Source: Trochalopteron elliotii (taxonomy: Eukaryota > Chordata > Aves > Passeriformes > Leiothrichidae). Taken from it: a DNA stretch of 64,000 nucleotides. Below are positions 1-12,300 of the stretch, one piece after another. The stretch covers positions 1,136,825 to 1,200,824 of the forward strand of contig JANPWX010000548.1 in NCBI GenBank assembly GCA_024734555.1. The letters run 5' to 3'. Position 1 is the first letter of the stretch. Each line of letters begins with the position of its first letter. The translations under genes were made by a program, and so were the position numbers. The notes beneath the pieces were generated by a model. That model made no database searches. It was not told the origin of the DNA and was given only the letters and a program-made list of their open reading frames with translations.

Positions 1-110
1 CACCAACCTGCTCTTCTCCTCCTCCGCCACCGAGTTCAGCTTCAACGTGCCCTTCATCCCCGTCAGCCAAGCGCCGGCCTCGCCTCCCGGCCCCGCGCTG
101 CTGCCCGCCG
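1..110 (+). CDS. SEC23IP: SEC23IP coding exon 1 (3' part)
   Basis: The reading frame begins with the complete codon at position 2. The residues [20 protein letters not shown] match the conserved N-terminus of vertebrate SEC23IP, which starts about 20 residues earlier, so the ATG lies upstream of the window. The donor GT is at 111 and one base is carried into the next exon (phase 1). An internal methionine appears only in another frame (ATG at 47) and is not a start for this protein. Confidence 0.93.
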
Positions 111-330
111 GTACGGAACGGAGAGAGGGAGACAGGGAGGGAGGGCAGCCGGGAGCGCACAGGGGATGTGCGGGGTCCCGGTACCGCCGGGAAGGGTCGG
201 TGGGGCCGGGGGAGCCCCCAGAGCCGAGCCGGGGCTCCAGCGGGGGCTGCGGGCCTGGGGGGCCCGGTACGTGTGGGCTCGACCCGGCTCTGGGGCTCCC
301 CGAGCCGGGTGTCTCTGGTGGTGCCTCAGG
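1..330. promoter_or_regulatory. 3' part of a CpG island at the SEC23IP 5' end
   Basis: About the first 330 bases are GC-rich and dense in CpG, covering the rest of exon 1 and the start of intron 1. Base composition then drops abruptly to AT-rich. This is the usual downstream shoulder of a housekeeping CpG-island promoter. The transcription start itself is outside the window. Confidence 0.7.
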
Positions 331-3300
331 AGAGACGCTGCTCGGGATTACATTTTCCGCTTTCCGGCACTAAATTTTTTCTACTTCCCCCTACTTATTG
401 CTTGTTGTGTGTGTGGTTTTTAACGCTGTGTCTAAGGACGGGCGCTGATCATCGCGCTTCCAGCTCACCGACGCGTCTGTGCTTCCGTTCAGGGTGTACT
501 TAATGTTTTCGCGTTTTTTAAGCCCCTCTCTCGTGTTATCTTCTCTTTTCCCGGTTTGGAAATAGCACGATAAGCAGCTACCTTAAATATCCTTGCTAAT
601 TTAATCCTGGTTCTAATATCCTTTTCTCCTGAAGCTTTAATGGTGTTCCCAACACTTGCGTGTGCAACTTAAAATCTGATGCTCAGGCAGTTTCAGATAA
701 AGGAATGGATTTTTCTGGGAATGTGTTCAGTCAGAGATTTAAGCTTGAAACATTAGAAATGCATCTAGAAACCAGGTATTTTAAATTTTACTGTATTGTA
801 CATGTTGGAATTGGACTAATGACCTTTGAAGGTCCCTTTTGACCCAAACTATTCTATGCTGAGTCTTCGAGGCTTCATTTCAACACTGTTGTATCCTACC
901 TAAAATAAGTGTTAATATAGCTGGAAATCAGTGCAGTACTTCTCTGCAGATTTAATAAAATGTTTGCCAAGTATGACTCTGGAATAGTTTTTTAGATCAA
1001 CTACAATTTTTTGGGTAGGAGGGATAAAAGCATTAAAATATTACTCCTACTTACTTGTGGTGTCTAGATAGTTGATACATTAACTGATTCCACTGTGCAA
1101 TATTCATAGTTTTTCTTTCATGCACATATACGTTAATTTTTCGTCAAGAAAATAAAGTAATTTTTAAGTGATCTGGCTAGTAGCTTTACACAAATGACTT
1201 GAGCAATGGCAGTTTGACAATAAGGTGCATTTTCTGGCTCAGGTGTGGGTGATGTAACCAATACATTTACTGTAGGTGGGGAGGAGTGTTCCCAGTGAGG
1301 ACGTGGACTGATGTCACCTGTGGTTGTCTGGTGACAGTCTGAGAATGACAAAGCTCTGCCTCGTGTGGGGAGGGATGTACAGGAGGTTGGCACAGTCCCA
1401 GGTGAAGAAAGACTGTTCTGTGCATGGGGAGAGCACACATCAAAGCTGTGCACTCGTTTTTTTACATTTGTACAATGTGCTTGTTTTTCCAACGTATTTT
1501 TTTGGGAAATTAGAAAAAGTCAAGATAAACTGTAATGTTTTGTGTTGGAAAGTGCATGTGCATACATACACACACACATACCTATAGTTTTGGGGGTTTT
1601 TGGCAGAACTTTTGTCAACCTCATTTTGCAAGGAAAGCTGCACTTGAACTAAATCTCCAGAGCCTATTTGAAACTGGAGAATAGTAGGTGTTTTGTGAGT
1701 GTTCATTTACTAAAGGCCCTGGGAACTCTTGAGCACACTGCTGCATGTTTATGATGGCCTGACATGGTGAGGTGAAGGGCCTGCTCTGCTGCCAAGTGTT
1801 TGGGAAAGCTGAGAGTTGACAGTGTGCATCTCTGTCCCACACTATTTATGAAATGTGAAAGGAAGGTGGGTTTTATTGTTTAGAAACTGAGACCTTTTAT
1901 GTAGTATAAATGGCTACTGCTTGCAGCTGGGAGATGATCTCCAGGCCAGGTCATTGGGTCTAAGTGATTTCAGCTTTCTCCACACAGAGATTTTGGCTTT
2001 GTTCCTCAAGGTGGGATCAGGTGCTGTTGGTGAAAGCAAGAGGAATTGATAAATGCAGGTGATGCCTCAAATTGACACTGTCTGCACAGACTAAATAAAA
2101 GATAGTTAAAATAGTTCTTTTTAATCTTGGCTGCTGAGTCTGTTATGATTAATTAATTAGAACAGCAGCTTCCTAGGGAGACTTCTCAGTGCATTCCCCT
2201 GTAATCCCTTGGTGCTCCCTGTTACACTTGTGTTGGCTGTGGATAAAGGCATTTGTTATTGGCTGCAGAGACTCCTGGTCTCTGCCTGGGGATTGAGCAG
2301 CAGAGATGCTCTGTGGTGTCTTCCCCACAGAGATCCCACCTGGGATCATTTGACTGCCAGGCAGGTGAAACACTGCTGGTTTCTGCAGGTGGCACTGACT
2401 CCTTGCAATGTGCTGTTCCCTCAGCAGGCAGGCACTGGTGCTCGTGCCATCATAGCCTTAGTTGAGCTTATTGTGGGACCTCAAATCATGACAAACCTCA
2501 TTTTTTCCTGCTTGTTCCTAGATCACTGCAAACTAGAAAACTGGGGTTGATCAGGACCTCTTTTATTTATTTTCTCCATGCAAAAGGGCATTCGTGCCCT
2601 TGCATATTTTTAAATCCTCTCCTGCAATTATGCATAATGGGGACAGATTTTTCTGCATCAGAGATGTGGCTTTTGTGCAAGTCTAGAGTAGGATTTGTAG
2701 GGAGAGCTGGAGTAAGTTCTGCTCATTAAGTGGCTTGGGATCATGAGTTATGGCCACCCTGCAAGTCAGATGAGAAACCTTGAGAGGGCTCTGCTGAATG
2801 GATGAATGGATGATTTAACCTGTTAGTTCAGCCTGTTTAGGAATGTTTTTAAGCTCTGTCCTAAAAATTGAAGCATAAAGTCCTGTGCTTAGTAGCTGTT
2901 TTTGTGGTGAAAGGATATGAACCAAGGTTGTTCTTGCATTTGAGGGATAAGTGAAGTTGGGAGGGATTTTAGTGCTTGGCAGATTGCCCTGGGAAGGTCC
3001 CGACTCCAGTTGTATTTTGGTTTTTTATTTAATATTTGTTGCTTTTTCTGTGTACACTGAGTAATTTTCACAGTCCATTTTAAGTGTTCTTGAAGACTTG
3101 GTATCTTATGTTTCATTTTATGATGTGCTGAATCAAGGATGTGTAAGCATTGTGGGGACCAACAGTTATGGCCACAGCTGATGGTCTTACAGAACATTTT
3201 GACCCCATACAGTGATTTGAAGCTCTCACAAGATCTCTGATGATCCTTTTGTCTTTGCAGATGATTCTGTAGATGTTGGGGAAGAGGACAGCTTCTTGGG

Positions 3301-6300
3301 TCAGACATCAGCCAGCCCCAACCCACCCCAGACTTTCAGCTACTTCTCTCAAGTTCCCAGCAGCAGCGATCCCTTTGGAAGCATTGGGCAGCCCCCCTTA
3401 ACAACTGTTTCCACACCAGTGGGAGCACCAGCCTTCTCCAGTCCTCCCACTTCACTTCCCCTCGTGTCTGGGTCACAGGATGGCCAAAATGCCTTTCCAC
3501 CACATATTCCCAAATCCCAGAGTTACAGTGCACCCCCCACTTCCCAGGTGGGAATGGCCCCTTACCAGCCCCCTCAGCAGAGCTGTCCCCCACCTGCCAG
3601 CACTGCAGGGACCCCTCAGCAGCAGGGCTACAACCCCTACAGACACACCACCCTGAGCAGCAGGGCCAACCCCTACCTCACCCCACCCCAGCTGCAGCAG
3701 AGCCACCCCCCTGCCACAGCAGCCCCTGTGCCACCCGTGCAGATGTACCAGACACCCCCGGGGCCACTGACACAGGTATGGGCCTCCTGAAGTCACTTTT
3801 CCTCTTTCAGCTGTCTGTTTTATCTTTGGAAGGTTTTTCTTCTCTGCAAAAACACCCCCAGAAGAAGTCTTGAACTGTTTATTGTTGCCCTCACAGTTTT
3901 CTTGCTTGCAAGTGTTTGAAACCTTGCAGTGCTGTTCTCACACAGCTTCAAGAAAACAATGTATATTTTTAGCATTTATCTATAGTTTACGTTTTTCTCC
4001 TCTTGGTGGAGAAATGTCATGGATGGTGATGTTCACCGTCCAGGTCGAAGAGGTGGCGACCGGTGTAGCTAATCTCTTGACCTCTGTAAAAATGTATATA
4101 AGTCATGGAGTCAATAAGAAGAAAGAGAAGCTTTCCCTTGACCTGCTGCATCTGTCTTGTTCTTCTGGTGCCTGCAACTGGCATCAGTTTATAACAGCAA
4201 AAGGTTTTCACTAGAAGTAGCTTGGAACTGTTGTTCCAGGAAAGCTTCCTGATCTTTGAAGTGAGTGTACCCTGAGGCTGTAGCTCTGTGAGCCTCTGGG
4301 CATCAGGAGCAAAGCCAGGTTGTGAAGTTCTGTTAGTCTTTTATGTGGTTTTCTGAGTTTGCTGAATTTCAGCTGTGCTGCTGTGTTTTTTGTACCTCAG
4401 CTTTAAATCAGGTCGTTCAGCCCTTTCAAAGATGTGGGCTAAAATCTCTTTTTAAGCTGGTTTTGTTGGTGAAGCCAGAACTTTTTGAAACTAATTTACA
4501 CAAAATTGTCAGCAAACTCTTTGAAACACGTTGGTTGAGGATTTTGTGTGATATAAAGCAGTAATCTTCATTCTTTTTTACCTGCACAAAAGCATTATTA
4601 AAACAATGCCAATGGGTTAATAAAACCTGGCACATTTGCCTTGAAAACAGCAAAAACTTTTCATTTTTGCCCGAGCTATTGCTATATTTCTGTTATCATG
4701 AATAAAGAATGTGAAGGTTATACAATAACAAAACATAGCAAAGGCAGTCGAACCTAAACAGTCTGGAGTTTTAGATTACATAAATGCAGAACTTCTGTTT
4801 GTTGGTTTTTATATATTGTAAAATATCTTGGTGCCCATTTTTCTCCCTTGAAATGTGTCATTGACCAAGGCAGTTGCTACTGCTGGCATTGGTTGCTTTT
4901 AGTTGTACTGACTGGCATTTTTGAACAATTTGTACAAAATCAACTTTATGTAGGCTGTAGACCCTTTCAAAATCAGTTACTTTTCTTGTGCCACTGATGC
5001 TACATTTGAGTTTGAAATCTCCCTGTTCTGGTCACTTTGCAGGAAGAGAACTATTGCTGAAGTGGCCACTTTTTAAAATCAGGAGTCTTTATACAAAAGC
5101 ATAATTATGTGTAAATGAAAAATGAGAAGAGTGTGTTTTTATTTTCATGTCAAATTTTGTGGCTGTAAGAAACAAGTTCAGCTCAAATTTTGAAAATTTA
5201 AGAGAATATTTGAAATCTCATTGATTTTAGGTAACCATGATGCTAAACCATGGCAGTTTTTAACAGTGTTTGTAGTAATGAGCTTTACATTCTTTCTCAG
5301 TTTGAGAACGTGTAAATTCTCAAACACATGATAAAGTGGACAATATTGTTAGAATGGAAGGCAACGTTCTTGGGGAGGTAAACATGTTAGAAATAGAGGT
5401 TTAGAGTTTTCCCTATAGCCAAGTGTAGAAGAGTTCTGTAAAAACCCTGTGAGAGTGAGGTGCTGAGCCCATCTCTTTTCAGTTTCCACAGTCCCAGTCC
5501 CAGCTCCAGCCTGCCAGGCCTGCAGGGCCCCTGGTCCCAGCCCCTCCTGTGCTGCTGCAGAACCAATACGAGCCAGTTCAGCCCCACTGGTTCTACTGTA
5601 AGGAGGTGGAGGACAAGCAAATCTGGATGCCCTTCAGCATTCTGGATTCTGCAAAACTAGAGGAGATCTATAATTCTGGTAAGTTCTGTCTTCATCCAGA
5701 GGTGAGCAGAAGGACTAAAGGAAAATATGGGGGTAATGCCACTCACGTGTGTGGCAGTAATAAGTAAGGCCTTGAAGATGTATTTTGTGCCACTTTATTT
5801 AGCTCTCAGTGTTGAGGTGTACCATCCCAAATAGGTATCAGATTTTCATATAGAATTATATATATATGTAGATCCTATATATAGATATGTATATTCTATA
5901 TAGATATATAGCTAGAGATATCTACATTCTATATAGATATATAGATAGATATGTATTTTCTATATGTATATTCTATATAGATATAGATAGATATGTATAT
6001 TCTATATAGATATATAGCTAGAGATATCTACGTTCTATGTAGATATAGATAGATACGTATATTCTAAATAGATATATAGATAGACATATCTACATTCTAT
6101 GTAGATATAGATAGATACGTATCTTCTATATAGATATATAGATAGACATATCTACATTCTATGTAGATATAGATAGATACGTATCTTCTATATAGATATA
6201 TAGATAGACATATCTACATTCTATGTAGATGTAGAGAGATATGTATATTCTATATAGGTATATAGATAGAGATATCTACGTTCTATATAGATATGGAGAG

Positions 6301-9300
6301 ATATGTATATTCTATATAGATATATAGATAGACATATCTACATTCTATATAGATATGGAGAGATATGTATATTCTATATAGGTATATATGTAGAGATATC
6401 TACATTCTATATAGGTATATTATATATATATATTTTATATATATATATGTAATACATATGTGTAATATATATATGTATATAATTCTAATATAGTAATTTG
6501 TGTCTTGAGTTGCCTTTTTGTTAAACTGCCAGTTATGGAACAAGAATTTGTATTTGGGAGTTTCTCCAAGCTTTTTGTTGTGTATAGAAGCATTCTAGAA
6601 GCATCACACCCTTACAAAGCTTCTCTGCCGTGGTGTGTCACTCCTAATGTCCTGATCCTGATCCCAGGAGTGTGTGGGGCTGTGCTGAGGGGCAGAGCTG
6701 TGTCAGTGTGGGTGGTAAGCACGTGTGGCTGTGTGTCCAGTCCAGCCTGACCCCGAGAGCGTGGTGCTGAGCACGGACGGCGGCCGCTACGACGTGTTCC
6801 TGTACGAGCGCGCGAGGAAAGCCGTGTACTGGGACGAGGAGCCCTCGGAGGTGCGGCGCTGCCTCTGGTTCTACAAGGGGGACAAGGACAGCCGCTTCAT
6901 CCCCTACACCGAGGACTTCAGTGACAAACTGGAGGTCAGTGAGGCACAGAGACCCTGTTAGTTCATTGCATTAATCACCTTAGAAACTGTTCTTTCTGTT
7001 TCATGGATAATTTCAGAATGCGCTTTCTGGAATGTAAGCAAATCCCGGAAAGAGGAGTGTCTAGAAGGCCACGTTGCTCCTGCACTGCTCTGACCTAAAA
7101 TCTGCTTGTGTGACATTTTATATAAAGCACTTTATGTAAATTTGAACTGTAGCATTACATGAGGCCACAGAACACTGAGAAGGTTGCCATGCTGATTTTG
7201 TGTAACGTGTTTTACTGTTCCAGGCAGAATATAAAAGGGCTGTAACTACAAATCAATGGCATCGGCGACTCGAATTTCCAAACGGGGAGACAATTGTTAT
7301 GCATAATCCCAAGGTAATAGATTTTGGCAATTGTGTCTTGCAGGATTCATTAAGGGGGAGTGAGCAAATGGATGGAAGCATAAATTGAATGTGGTCTTAA
7401 TGCATGAAATGTGCCAGTTGGTTGTTCTGGGTGTGTGCGCATTAAAGTCCATCAGGTTTACAGAACACTGAACTTGTGCTTGCTTCAATGTGCTGTCATG
7501 TGGTTAAAACAATGCTTTCTGAAACCTAAAGAGAATAAGGGTTTGCATAGTAAATATTTTGGCTAAGCTTAACTGGCAGCAAATGGTAAGCAATTTGAAT
7601 TAATTTAACCTCAGTCTGTCCCAAATGAAAGATAATTAAAATGAAGAGCTTTCATGTGGAGAAGAGCATTAATCTAGCTATAAGGTAAATGGTTTCTTTA
7701 AGGTCTGAGAAGGTTTCTGCTTATTTTCAGGCCATAAGAAAGTATAGCAAGACAAGCTTTAAAAGTTACTCTACTCTGTGAACAGTCTCATCATGTGACT
7801 AAAACATGGACTTCAGTCTTATTGATCAATGCTGTTAACTGTTCACTTATCACCGATGCAGTAATTAATACACAGAACTATCCAAGGGCCAGAAAGGATC
7901 ATGGTTGGTCCAACTTAAAGTGTTTAAGAATCCTGGTTAGGGAGTTCTGTCCAGTAAAAATCTGGAGAAGGAGCATTTAAACCACTTGGTGTCATAAATA
8001 TGAGTTCAGACTGTAAGTCCTATAAACAACTGTACTACTGAATTCCTCACTTTTCAGGATTTCTGGACTACTTCATATGCTGTTGTCTTTCCCTGAAAAG
8101 CACTGCACTTTTTCTTTTTTTTTTTTTTTTGTTCCATTTCCTTCTTGTGATAGAGTTATCATAAATCAGGTAGCATTTAATTTCCTCACATTAGCAGTAA
8201 TCTGCTAAGGAACAGTGGATACTGGACACTAGGAAGGAGGAGCTTGAATAATGGTTGGCTGAGGAGTTAAAATGGTTCAGAATTACTGAGCAGACCCAGC
8301 TTCTTCACCTTGTGGTTACTTTGAGTCATCTGTTTGCTTTTCACACTAATGAGGATTTTGTGGAAGAAAATATTTGATTTTCAGATGCAAGGTAAAACAA
8401 TTAAAATATATTCAGCCTTGCAGTGCTTTCAGACTAACAGTGTGAGTCATGAGGGTTTTCTGTGGTTGGAATTGGACACTGTATTTGTTACAGGTCATAG
8501 TTCAGTTCCAGCCTTCTGCCACACCAGATGAATGGGGCACCACTCCAGATGGGCAGGCAAGGCCAAGGGTAGTGAAACGTGGAATTGATGATGACCATGA
8601 TGAGATTCCTGATGGTAGGTGGTGATGAGATTCTGTGTCCCTGGGTCTGCACTGGGAGCAGTCAGTTTGGATCTGTGCAGAAGCTGGACAATAGTGGGTG
8701 GGGTGGCTGTGTGCTGGTCCTGCCTGGAGTCTGAAGATTAAAGTTATTCCTCCATCTCAGCTGCTTGATGAGGTTATCTGCTTTTGGGGTGTTTTAATCA
8801 AAGGAGTCCTGTGGGCTCTGTTATGTCCTGAACCATGCTATGTACTAGGCTTTCTCAAACAAGTGTGTATTACACTTCCTGCACTCTGAACTTCACTCCT
8901 GCAGTACATACTGGTACTCTGAATGTTTTCCTGTTTTGTGTTCTACAGGAGAAGTGTCCCAAATTGACCATCTGGTATTTATGGTTCATGGCATAGGTCC
9001 TGTATGTGACTTGAGGTTTAGAAGCATTGTTGAATGTGGTAAGTTTGGGCTTGTATAACGAGCAGTTGTATTCTTGCTGTTTAATTGTGGCTCTCTTTAG
9101 GTCATATTCAGATAAGCATGTTGTTATTTTTTTTTTTAAAGAAAAGTCTCTGATGTTAAGAAGTTCAGTTTTTTCCATGATTATTTTCCAAAGGCAGAAT
9201 CTGTGTTCTGTGAAACTTGAAGCTTTAGCTGTTATTATTAATGCTCTGTGTCACACTTGCAGGGTAATTTGGGGTGTGTGGTGAGGGGTGTTTTGATTGA

Positions 9301-12300
9301 TTGTTTTTTTTTGCTTTTTCTTTTTGTGGTGTGAGTGAATGTGTTTGCTTTGTGTGGTGTGGTTTTGTGCTTGCTTTTTTTTTTTTTTTAAATACACTCC
9401 AGTACAACTGAGTAAATTAAGAAAGCCCTGTCTGGTTATGGCATGAACTGGAAGGCAGTGTGAGATAAATAGAAGCTTGCTAGAAAATCCACTCTAACAA
9501 AAATTTGCACTTTCTTATTGTTAAAATAGTAATACTTGAAAAGATTTTTCCAGTTTTCAGTTTCCATCATTTGTATTCTGACTATCTGTGAAATTAAGGG
9601 GAAGGAGGAACTGTTTATGTGTTACTTGAATATTGCAGCTATCAGATTTTCATTATTCTTTTTCTTCCCAGTTGATGATTTTAGGACTGTTTCTCTGAAG
9701 TTGTTGCAGACTCACTTTAGGAAAGGTTTGGAGGAACGCAAAGTGAGCAGGGTGGAATTCCTTCCAGTTCATTGGCACAGTTCTCTGCATGGAGATGCAA
9801 CAGGTGTAGACAGGTGAGGGCATTTTTAACGTTGAAAACATCTTAAAAGCTGCTTTTTAACAGGTTATGGAAAGTGGAGAAAAAGAGCAGTTCATATGCT
9901 CTGCAGGCTGCATGAGTAAGTGTATGACTGGATTAGAGAATTGCAGATTTTTTTTTTAAATTAACATTTTGATGAGGAGTATTTGGAAAGCTAGAAAGGC
10001 ATGAGGAATATTTCTCTTGTTTGTTTTTGTGCACACAACTTTTCAGTACTGGATTTGCATCACAGTGCATGATACTCGATGATGAGTGAGAGTGTAAAGA
10101 TTATGATTACAAGGATGAGGTGGTGAGCCTGGAGATGTTTTGTCCATGAGGTGTGGACAGTTTAGAGTGGAGAGTTTTCTGTTCTTTACTTCCCTGCAGT
10201 CTGATTGAGTTAGACCCTAGGAGTTATTTCTGAGGAAGGCATTGAGCCCTCTGTCCAGTTCTAGAGGAGTGCCTGAATTATGATTAGGCCCTTGAGCTAG
10301 GGGGTTCTTTTTTTGAAGCAAAGTATCTATATTTGGATAGGAGTGTTACAGCATTTAAAAATCTGTTTTAAAATCCCTTCTCTGTGCCTACCCCTTTGCT
10401 GTGACTTCACATTTCAAGCTGTTGCCCTTGCTCAAAGCTGGGCAAGTAAAAATTGTGAGGGTGGCAACCTGTGCCACTTTAAGTGATGCTGATGTTCTCC
10501 AGACTGTTGTAGCTCAGTCAAATCACACTGCTTTCCTCCAGCCTTGGTGTTTTAATTTGCATTTGAGCACTGCATGAGGAGGGATCCTTATTCTGTTAAT
10601 CAAACCAGGCAGTCTCAAGTCTATAGCAATTCCACTGCAGCTGTCTTGACTCCAGGCAGGCAGATGGTGATGCCAAGCTTTTTCATCAAAGAAGAGAGCG
10701 TTTACCATTCTGTGATTCTAATTTTATATGTTAGTTCCTTTTTCTCTTCCACTTCAATCTGCTCACCAAACTTCCCTGTTACTTTATGAGAGCAGTGTTG
10801 GAATAGAGAAGAGGTTATTTCAGGCATCACTTCAGCCTGGAGAGGAAAAAAGAAGAAGGAGCTGTATCTTTCTCAAATATTACAACCAGCAGGTAGTATT
10901 AATGTGTGAATGAATATGCAACAAGGCCAGAAGGCTGTATGGGTTTTTACAATCTCTGCAGCATTTACATTGCATTAATTTCAAAAGCTAACAAACTTCT
11001 CATGAGCATTTCTTTAAAGCCTTTCACGCTTTTAACCATTCTGTGTTACCAGGAACATAAAGAAAATCACTTTGCCGAGCATTGGTCGCCTGAGGCACTT
11101 CACCAACGAGACGCTGCTGGACATCCTGTTCTACAACAGCCCCACCTACTGCCAGACCATCGTGGACAAAGTGGGCCTGGAGATGAACCGCCTCTACGCG
11201 CTCTTCATGAGCCGCAACCCCGACTTCAGAGGGGGAGTCTCTGTGGCCGGCCACAGCTTAGGTGATTGCCTCAGGAGTGCTGTGCTGCTTTTACCCCCAA
11301 TCAGCTCCTCCTTAAAGGAAAATGGCCCCTTTGTTATGCGTGAAACTCAAATTAGCCGGTAGGGCATTGTGTCTAGAGGACACTGCACTCACTCCTCAAG
11401 TTGAGAAGTGAGGAGAGAAAGAGGAAGTTTATTATGATTTGGGGTTTTTATAGAGTGTTGAATTTGTTCAGGAATTGGGGGACGAGAGTAACACCTCTCT
11501 GACCCCAGTGGTCAACTTAGAAGTCCATTAATTTGTCTTTCTTCCTAGAAAGGAATGCATGTTTACAAAATATCAGTCTTTGTTTTGTTACAATGCCTAA
11601 AAACTCTTCAGTCCAAGAATAAAAACATCAGAAGGCTGAAAAATCAAAGCGACAGGGCATGGCTGTCTTTCAGAAAAGAGCTGACAAACTCCTCTCAATA
11701 GCTGAGTTTATCAGGCTTTGAGAGAAAGTTAGTACTTCCCTTCATAAAAACTTAGTGTCTAATCTGTGTTTAAAAGTCGACAGGTTATCTCCTGTCTTGT
11801 TAGGTGGGTGATGTCTGTGTCTCAGAGTCCCCACTTAGTAAAAGTACAATTATTTTCTGGAAGATAAAGTGTTAGAGCAGCATATTGACATACTGGTTTG
11901 GACTGGAGTTTTTCCTCCAGTTCATCAAGCAGTTTCAGGTGTTTAAGGAAAAACAGTTTAGTCATGGCAACTACATAAAGCATGAACAGGGAAGAAAATG
12001 GGTTGCTTTTAGCTGAGAGTGATTATGTTCAGGTTAACATATTTAATTCAGCCATCTCTTTTGATCAAACCATACTGTGACATTACTATTGCATATAAAT
12101 CTTGCTCAAGATCTAGGCACAGGAAAACCTGATATTTTTCCCAAATCAACTCTAATTCTTGTTTGCAGGTTCCTTAATTCTATTTGACATACTCTCTAAC
12201 CAGAAGGACTTGGCTTCATCAGTAAATTCTGGACCATTCTCTGGTGTTAATGGGAGTGTGAAGGACGTGGCTGTTCATGATAAACAGGTAATTTGTGTGC

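Noticed and set aside
47..503. Three overlapping open frames at the CpG island
   Set aside because: GC-rich DNA lacks stop codons; only the frame starting at position 2 continues the SEC23IP exon, and it ends at the donor at 111.
3473..3796. 107-codon minus-strand frame over exon 2
   Set aside because: Shadow of a proline-rich coding exon on the opposite strand.
5855..6482. CRISPR-like array
   Set aside because: The 62-bp units are contiguous with no unique spacers, and the context is a vertebrate intron.
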